A DNA stretch of 37,013 bases from Rossellomorea sp. BNER (lineage in GTDB: Bacteria > Bacillota > Bacilli > Bacillales > Bacillaceae_B): the NCBI GenBank assembly GCA_024213275.1, contig JANAVG010000028.1, positions 1 through 37,013 of the forward strand, written 5' to 3'. The notes under the pieces were generated by a model that worked only from the letters and a program-made list of their open reading frames with translations, was not told the origin of the DNA and searched no databases. This document shows, piece by piece, positions 32,344 to 37,013 of the stretch; positions within the stretch are counted from its first letter, which is position 1, and every line of letters begins with the position of its first letter. The position numbers and the translations under genes were made by a program.

Positions 32344-32634
32344 ATGCTTAAAGGAAAACAAAAAAGATTTTTACGTTCAAAAGCCCACCACTTAAATCCA
32401 ATTTTTCAGGTTGGTAAAGGTGGAGTAAATGAAAATATGGTTAAGCAAATTGGTGAGGCACTTGAAGCAAGAGAGCTGATTAAAATTAGTGTACTGCAAA
32501 ATTGCGAAATGGATAGAGATACTGTAGCAGAAAAATTGATTCAAGGTACAAAAGCAGAACTAGTTCAGGTTATAGGAAATACCATCGTTCTTTACAAAGA
32601 ATCTCGAGAAAATAAGCAGATTGACTTACCATAG
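32344..32634 (+). CDS. yqeI: YqeI/YhbY, CRM-domain RNA-binding protein
   Basis: The 96-residue protein is a single CRS1-YhbY domain: LKGKQKRFLRSKAHHLNPIFQVGKGG carries the GxxG loop region (GKGG), followed by the EALEARELIKISVLQN and IGNTIVLYKES strands. Such proteins associate with pre-50S ribosomal particles. It begins 1 bp after the aroE stop behind AGGAGG, so it is in the same transcript; YqeH and RsfS nearby also act on ribosomes. Confidence 0.95.
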   Translation: MLKGKQKRFLRSKAHHLNPIFQVGKGGVNENMVKQIGEALEARELIKISVLQNCEMDRDTVAEKLIQGTKAELVQVIGNTIVLYKESRENKQIDLP

Positions 32635-32654
32635 TTGTAAAGGAGTACTCTAAA

Positions 32655-33227
32655 TTGAGACGAGTTGGACTATTAGGAGGCACGTTTAACCCACCACATT
32701 TGGGGCATTTAATTATGGCGGAAGAAGTACGAACCGTTTTAAATCTCGATGAAGTTCGGTTTGTGCCAAACAAAATTCCACCTCATAAGGATATCTCAAT
32801 AAATATATCTGCCTATCATAGGATGAAAATGGTAGCACTAGCAATCGAAGAAAATCCACACTTTCAATTGGAAACAATTGAATTGGAACGAAGTGGAACC
32901 TCCTATACGATCGACACCATTCAATTATTGAAAAAAAGAGATCCTGAGTCTAGGTTTTTCTTTATCATTGGTGGCGATATGGTGGAATACTTGCCTAAGT
33001 GGCATAAAATTGATGAATTAGAGAAGCTTATCCAATTTGTCGGTGTAAATCGTTCGAATTATAATCTTGTAACTCCCTATAACGTTCAGATGGTGACGAT
33101 ACCAGATATAGCTATATCTTCAACATTAATTAGAGAACGCTTGAATGATCGCCAAAATGTTCGATATTTAATCCCCCAAAAGGTTGAAGAATATATTAGG
33201 GAGGAAGGTTTATATGGAAAGACATGA
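32655..33227 (+). CDS. nadD: Nicotinate-nucleotide adenylyltransferase
   Basis: The 190-residue nucleotidyltransferase forms NaAD from NaMN and ATP in NAD synthesis. The GGTFNPPHLGHL segment (residues 8-19) contains the HxGH motif and the C-terminal ISSTLIRERL is the second ATP-binding motif. It starts with TTG behind AAAGGAG. It overlaps yqeK by 14 bp, giving tight coupling. Confidence 0.96.
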   Translation: MRRVGLLGGTFNPPHLGHLIMAEEVRTVLNLDEVRFVPNKIPPHKDISINISAYHRMKMVALAIEENPHFQLETIELERSGTSYTIDTIQLLKKRDPESRFFFIIGGDMVEYLPKWHKIDELEKLIQFVGVNRSNYNLVTPYNVQMVTIPDIAISSTLIRERLNDRQNVRYLIPQKVEEYIREEGLYGKT

Positions 33228-33795
33228 AGCGCTGGAAATAGTAAAAAAACAGATTACTCAGCATCGCTATCAGCATACATTAGGTGTGGTTGAAACATCA
33301 ATTGATTTAGCAGAAAGATATCATGCTAATCGAGAGAAAGCTGAGTTAGCAGCTATTTTTCATGACTATGCTAAATTTCATCCCAAGGAAGAAATGAAAC
33401 AGATTATTCTTACAGAGAATATGGATAGGGATTTACTTGAACACCATTCTGAATTATGGCATGCACCAGTGGGGGCTTATTTAGTTCAAAAGAATGGCTA
33501 TGTAAGTGATGAAGAGGTTTTAGGGGCGATCCGCTATCATACTTCAGGGAGAGTCAATATGACAACTCTTGATAAAGTGGTTTATCTTGCTGATTATATT
33601 GAGCCAGGCAGGCATTTTCCGGGAGTAGATGAAGTAAGATTAATAGCAAAGAGCAGCCTCGATCAAGCTGTTATTCAAGCAATGAAAAATACAATTTTGT
33701 TTTTATTGAAAAAAAATCAGGCTGTATATCCTGAAACATTCCATGCTTACAATGATTTAGTTATGAAAAAAGGAGATGAAGATGAATATGAATGA
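33214..33795 (+). CDS. yqeK: YqeK, HD-domain symmetrical Ap4A hydrolase
   Basis: The 193-residue HD-domain phosphohydrolase has metal ligands in YQHTLGV (His21), FHDYAKF (His50-Asp51), EHHSELWHAP (His83 region) and YLADYIEPGR. The YqeK family splits diadenosine tetraphosphate into two ADP. The ATG at 33214 has GGGAGGAAGG upstream; the reading back to 33184 is inside nadD. It overlaps nadD by 14 bp and the next gene by 14 bp. Confidence 0.94.
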   Translation: MERHEALEIVKKQITQHRYQHTLGVVETSIDLAERYHANREKAELAAIFHDYAKFHPKEEMKQIILTENMDRDLLEHHSELWHAPVGAYLVQKNGYVSDEEVLGAIRYHTSGRVNMTTLDKVVYLADYIEPGRHFPGVDEVRLIAKSSLDQAVIQAMKNTILFLLKKNQAVYPETFHAYNDLVMKKGDEDEYE

Positions 33796-34144
33796 ACAAA
33801 ACTTAATACAACTTGCTTATGAAGCAGCAGATGATAAACGAGCAGAAGATATTGTCGTTTTAGATATGAAAGGAATCTCTTTAATTGCTGATTATTTTCT
33901 TATTTGCCACGGGAATTCCGATAAACAAGTACAGGCAATCGCACGAGAAATTAAGGAAAAAGCAGACGAGTTTGGATTAACAGTTAAAAGATTGGAAGGC
34001 TTTGATGAAGCACGTTGGGTATTAGTAGACCTAGGAGATGTTGTGGCTCATATCTTCCATAAAGAAGAAAGAAGTTACTATAACTTAGAAAGACTTTGGG
34101 GAGACGCTACGTTTGTTGATATGAAAAGCGAGCACAAGGCATGA
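33782..34144 (+). CDS. rsfS: Ribosomal silencing factor RsfS
   Basis: The 120-residue protein binds uL14 on the 50S subunit and blocks subunit joining when nutrients are short. The family core DDKRAEDIVVLDMKGISLIADYF, ICHGNSDKQVQAIA and GFDEARWVLVDLGDVVAHIF is intact. Three close ATGs occur; 33782 is preferred because AAAGGAG ends 6 bp before it, whereas 33776 directly abuts the site. It overlaps yqeK by 14 bp and yqeM by 4 bp (ATGA). Confidence 0.95.
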   Translation: MNMNEQNLIQLAYEAADDKRAEDIVVLDMKGISLIADYFLICHGNSDKQVQAIAREIKEKADEFGLTVKRLEGFDEARWVLVDLGDVVAHIFHKEERSYYNLERLWGDATFVDMKSEHKA

Positions 34145-34887
34145 GTTATGAAAGGTTTGCGTACATCTATGATTATTTAATGAAAGATGTACCTTATGAT
34201 TCTTGGATTGATTTCGTGGTCCTCCAAGCAACCGAAAATGAAGTAAAGGGTAAGCAACTCCTTGACATTGCATGCGGAACAGGCGAATTGTCTTTAAAGC
34301 TTGTTGGGGAAGGATATCATGTTACAGGTGTTGATCTCTCTGAAGATATGCTGCAAATTGCCAACGAAAAATCAATTGAAAATGGTGTAGAGCTCTCGTT
34401 GTTTCAACAGGATATGTCAAAACTAGAAGGCCTTGGAGAATACGATATAATTACAATTTTTTGTGATTCTTTAAACTATCTTGAAACAGAAGAAGATGTA
34501 AGGAGAACGTTTGAGTGTGTGCATCATCATCTGAAAAAAGACGGGCTTTTTATGTTTGATATTCATTCCATCTATAAGATGTCTCAAATCTTTATGAATC
34601 AAACATTTACTTATAATGATGATCAAGTTTCTTATATTTGGGATTGTTTTCCAGGAGATGCAGCTAATAGTGTTGAACATGAATTAACCTTTTTTGTAAA
34701 ACAATCCTCGAGCGCATTGTATGAAAGAGTAGAAGAACTTCACAAACAACGGACATATCCCGTTAATACTGTTTGTCAATGGCTAGAAAAAGCTGGGTTT
34801 ACTATTATGTCTATAACTTCTGATTTTGATCTACTCCCGCCGTCTGACCAAAGTGAAAGAATCTTTTTTACCTGTAAAATAAAATAA
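34141..34887 (+). CDS. yqeM: YqeM, SAM-dependent methyltransferase of unknown substrate
   Basis: The 248-residue class I methyltransferase has an N-terminal YDYLMKDVPYDSW, motif I LLDIACGTGELSLKL (about 40-54), the acidic residue in VTGVDLSEDML and the motif II region DIITIFCDSLNYL. Position after rsfS and length (247 in B. subtilis) identify YqeM. The target is unknown; neighbours acting on the ribosome make an RNA or ribosomal target plausible but unproven. It is the last gene of the operon before a bidirectional terminator. Confidence 0.93.
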   Translation: MSYERFAYIYDYLMKDVPYDSWIDFVVLQATENEVKGKQLLDIACGTGELSLKLVGEGYHVTGVDLSEDMLQIANEKSIENGVELSLFQQDMSKLEGLGEYDIITIFCDSLNYLETEEDVRRTFECVHHHLKKDGLFMFDIHSIYKMSQIFMNQTFTYNDDQVSYIWDCFPGDAANSVEHELTFFVKQSSSALYERVEELHKQRTYPVNTVCQWLEKAGFTIMSITSDFDLLPPSDQSERIFFTCKIK

Positions 34888-34957
34888 GGAACTTTTCGTG
34901 AAAAGCTTATGTATGTTAATAACAAATTTTGCGAAAATAACCTAATATAAAAATAAA

Positions 34958-35008
34958 GACGGCCCCATGAGTTACTTTTCTAAGTAAACTCTTTTCCTTG
35001 GGGCCGCC
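34958..35008. terminator. Bidirectional terminator between yqeM and comER
   Basis: GGCCCCA (34961-34967) pairs with TGGGGCC (34999-35005), and GAGTTAC pairs with GTAAACTC in the inner part. T's follow on the right and A's stand on the left. Confidence 0.85.
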
Positions 35009-35074
35009 ATTTTAATATCATTAATTTATTTTATTTTTAAGCAGGATTATTCAAACGAATGTCGAAACTAGTTC

Positions 35075-35896
35075 TTAACGTCCAAACTGTTTTCTTGTAC
35101 CCTCTAAATCCTCATCAAATTTTTCATGTGTCGCTCTAAATAATTTCTGAAAAACATCCCCTAAGTTCTCTTCTAAAGCCGAGATGCCTTCACCTGTTAT
35201 TCCACCCTTTACACAAACCTTTTCCTGTAGAGTAGGTAATGTATAAATCTCCTTTTTTAATAGCTCACCAAGGCCAACAAGCATTTCTGATGCCAAGATT
35301 GTAGCTGTTTCTTGATCAATTCCTGTTTCCTCGACGGCGCCATTTATAAACCTTTGTGTTAAGTAACTAAAAAACGCTGGTCCGCAGCTTACAATATCAG
35401 ATGAAACTCTTGTAATGTTCTCCTCAATCATTACAGGTGTCGATATCGAACTGATTTTTTCATAAATCAGTCTCTGCCACCCCTCATCGCAATTCTTACC
35501 AAATGAAAGTAAGGACACTCCACTTAAAGCACGATTTGTAATACTTGGTATGACTCTCGCACAGGAACATTGTAGAACTGATTCTAGTTGGTCAACACTT
35601 ATAGGACTTGTGATGGAAATGGCGCATTTCCCTCTAGTAAAATATTGTTTATATTGAGATAAGACACTAAAAATGTCCAGTGGCTTTACACAAATAAATA
35701 TTAGTGAAGAATCCTTAATTAGCTGTGATGTTTGTGTATATACATTTACTTCAGGATATTGGTCTTTAATAGCATAGGCTTTTTCAATAGTGCGATTGGT
35801 GATTATGAGGTTTGAAGGAGAAATTGCACTTGATTCCATTAAAGCTTCAATTAGAATTCTCCCCATATTACCAGTCCCGATGATTCCTACCTTCAT
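35075..35896 (-). CDS. comER: ComER, pyrroline-5-carboxylate reductase-like late competence protein
   Basis: This 273-residue minus-strand protein (same length as B. subtilis ComER) has an N-terminal Rossmann motif GIIGTGNMGRIL and the ProC-like C-terminal dimerisation helices (VKGGITGEGISALEE). It resembles proline biosynthesis reductases, but in Bacillus ComER is linked to competence and sporulation/biofilm control rather than to proline synthesis. It is divergent from comEA, with 90 bp between the two starts. AGGAGGGG precedes the ATG. Confidence 0.95.
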   Translation of the reverse strand: MKVGIIGTGNMGRILIEALMESSAISPSNLIITNRTIEKAYAIKDQYPEVNVYTQTSQLIKDSSLIFICVKPLDIFSVLSQYKQYFTRGKCAISITSPISVDQLESVLQCSCARVIPSITNRALSGVSLLSFGKNCDEGWQRLIYEKISSISTPVMIEENITRVSSDIVSCGPAFFSYLTQRFINGAVEETGIDQETATILASEMLVGLGELLKKEIYTLPTLQEKVCVKGGITGEGISALEENLGDVFQKLFRATHEKFDEDLEGTRKQFGR

Positions 35897-35986
35897 AATA
35901 CCCCTCCTTCTTTCACACGCTTTCTCCTAAACATTATGTATTGATTTTCTCTTTTATGACTAGACGAAAGGAAGATGATTGTTAAA

Positions 35987-36610
35987 ATGAAAATCCTATT
36001 CGAAAAATACAAACCCTTATTTATTTTGTCTATTCTTATTCTAATAGCTGGTTGTGCATATTTTTTTAATCGTAATTCAGTTAATACAAGTGCTGAAGTA
36101 AGTGATCCGCCTATTATTAAAGAAGAAGTAATAGAGAAGGTAAATAAAGAAGAAGTAGAAGTGAATGAGAATAAAGAAATCTATGTTGACGTAAAAGGGG
36201 AGGTGGAAAACCCCGGAATATATAAAGCGAGAGCGGGGGAGAGAGTTAATGATTTAATTATAAGAGCAGGGGACTTTACCGAAAACGCTCAGCCGCTTCA
36301 GGTGAACCTTGCCCAAATGATCACGGACGAAATGGTTATTTATGTACCAAAGATCGGTGAGTCAGATACAGCGCCACCAAATGTTGAGACCGGGGGTCAT
36401 AATGATCAACATACGCAAAAAATCGACATCAATTCTGCTACAGAAGCTGAACTTGATACATTACCGGGTATAGGACCTTCTAAAGCAGCTGCCATTATCG
36501 AGTATCGGGAAACGAATGGACCATTTAAGTCTGTTGAAAATTTGAAAGAAGTTTCAGGAATTGGTGAGCAAACATTGTTAAAGTTAAAGGAAGAAATTAT
36601 AGCAAATTAG
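35987..36610 (+). CDS. comEA: ComEA, membrane DNA receptor for competence
   Basis: The 207-residue protein binds incoming DNA at the cell surface. It has a short cytoplasmic start and a membrane helix (about residues 8-27), an acidic linker, a SLBB-like domain (IYVDVKGEVENPGIYKARAG ... VIYVPK, about 62-115), a hydrophilic spacer and a C-terminal double helix-hairpin-helix (INSATEAELDTLPGIGPSKA ... VSGIGEQTLLKLK) that holds the DNA. ATG 35987 is favoured because the extended site GAAAGGAAGATGAT ends about 7 bases before it; ATG 35975 would lie inside that site. comEB and comEC, expected downstream, are not in the window; repeats begin instead. Confidence 0.93.
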   Translation: MKILFEKYKPLFILSILILIAGCAYFFNRNSVNTSAEVSDPPIIKEEVIEKVNKEEVEVNENKEIYVDVKGEVENPGIYKARAGERVNDLIIRAGDFTENAQPLQVNLAQMITDEMVIYVPKIGESDTAPPNVETGGHNDQHTQKIDINSATEAELDTLPGIGPSKAAAIIEYRETNGPFKSVENLKEVSGIGEQTLLKLKEEIIAN

Positions 36611-36659
36611 AGTTAAAAAATAGTTTGACGTTTGTCTATTACAATTATTAGACTTAAAA

Positions 36660-36751
36660 GAAGGCTGTTTTCGCATAAATTGTTTCTTTCGAACAAGGTT
36701 AGAAGCCCGTAAGTATTAAGACCGTGGCATCTTTTCTTCAAAGCAATAATT
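36660..36751. repeat. Second, truncated copy of the MITE-like element
   Basis: GGCTGTTTTCGCATAAATTG, GAACAAGGTTAGAAGCCCGT, AAGTATTAAG and GGCATCTTTTCTTCAAAGCAA match the element at 25046-25157 in the same order and orientation. The right terminal repeat (GTTTACGAAAAGAGCC in the first copy) is absent or degenerate here. Confidence 0.8.
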
Positions 36752-36810
36752 GTATTACTAATATTGAATATATAAGATGTTTATAATTAACCAAAAACAA
36801 CTTAGTTTAA

Positions 36811-36998
36811 GAAAAGCTGTTTTCTAAAAGATTGTTGTTTTTTAAGAACATAAATTTTTGTGAAAAGGTTGGTTGGAGTGGATATGCGAGATTCTTGCGG
36901 GAGTAGCGGGCCAGGTGAGACCTAAGCAGGAGCAAAGCGACGAGTTATCATGAACGAAACTAGCTCCTTACTCGTAACATCGTAGGTTAATTTGGTTA
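36811..36998. repeat. Right copy of the ~190 bp composite repeat
   Basis: It reads GAAAAGCTGTTTTCTAAAAG, then AAGAACATAAATTTTTGTGA, then GCGAGATTCTTGCGGGAGTA, CAGGTGAGACC and finally 60 bases (36939-36998) identical to the complement of 1-60. An inner fold pairs ACGAGT and ACTCGT within the last part. No open frame of note lies in 36611-37013. Confidence 0.85.
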
Positions 36999-37013
36999 GA
37001 ATGTTTACTGGTA

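Overview
This 37 kb window is ordinary chromosome of a low-GC, endospore-forming Bacillaceae (Bacillus sensu lato). The evidence is protein identity and gene order. Nearly every gene matches in content, length and neighbours the Bacillus subtilis blocks cymR-yrvO-mnmA ... alaS ... greA-pbpI ... mccAB and yqeG ... comER-comEA. Sporulation genes (sigK, sda, yrzI and a tiny YjcZ-like protein), strong AGGAGG-type ribosome binding sites and frequent TTG starts fit. I see no tRNA, rRNA, CRISPR array, phage or intact insertion sequence.

Layout: 1-192 is a dispersed repeat. 297-6811 holds cymR, the cysteine desulfurase/tRNA thiolase pair, a TPR protein, recD2 and two small genes. 7227-12375 holds a permease, T-box-controlled alaS, and the ireB-ruvX-yrzB trio. 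12514-18228 holds mltG, the wobble-uridine operon trmR-trhP1-trhP2, udk and greA. 18476-21273 holds pbpI, yrrS and yrzA. 21453-25511 is the methionine-to-cysteine operon yrrT-mtnN-mccA-mccB-yrhC. 25590-27600 is a small-peptide and sporulation zone with sigK. 27611-29312 holds divergent pssA/psd and sda. 29877-34887 is the compact housekeeping operon yqeG-yqeH-aroE-yqeI-nadD-yqeK-rsfS-yqeM. 35075-36610 holds comER and comEA. The end is again repeat sequence.

Two themes link genes. The first is tRNA wobble-uridine chemistry: the YrvO-like desulfurase with MnmA makes s2U34, and TrhP1/TrhP2/TrmR make ho5U34/mo5U34. The second is sulfur control: CymR, encoded at the left end, is the known repressor of the yrrT-mccAB operon 21 kb away, and a CymR-box-like sequence lies over that operon's putative -10 region.

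The least explained material is between genes. About 190 bp at each end of the window are inverted copies of one composite repeat, 60 bp of it identical. There are also a MITE-like element with imperfect terminal inverted repeats, two copies of a ~120-130 bp palindromic element, a 25-bp tandem array, a common Bacillus hairpin repeat, and a self-contained ~230 bp unit (promoter, 27-codon ORF, two terminators) between yrhC and yrzI. All function assignments rest on recognising families from the sequence; no database search was run.
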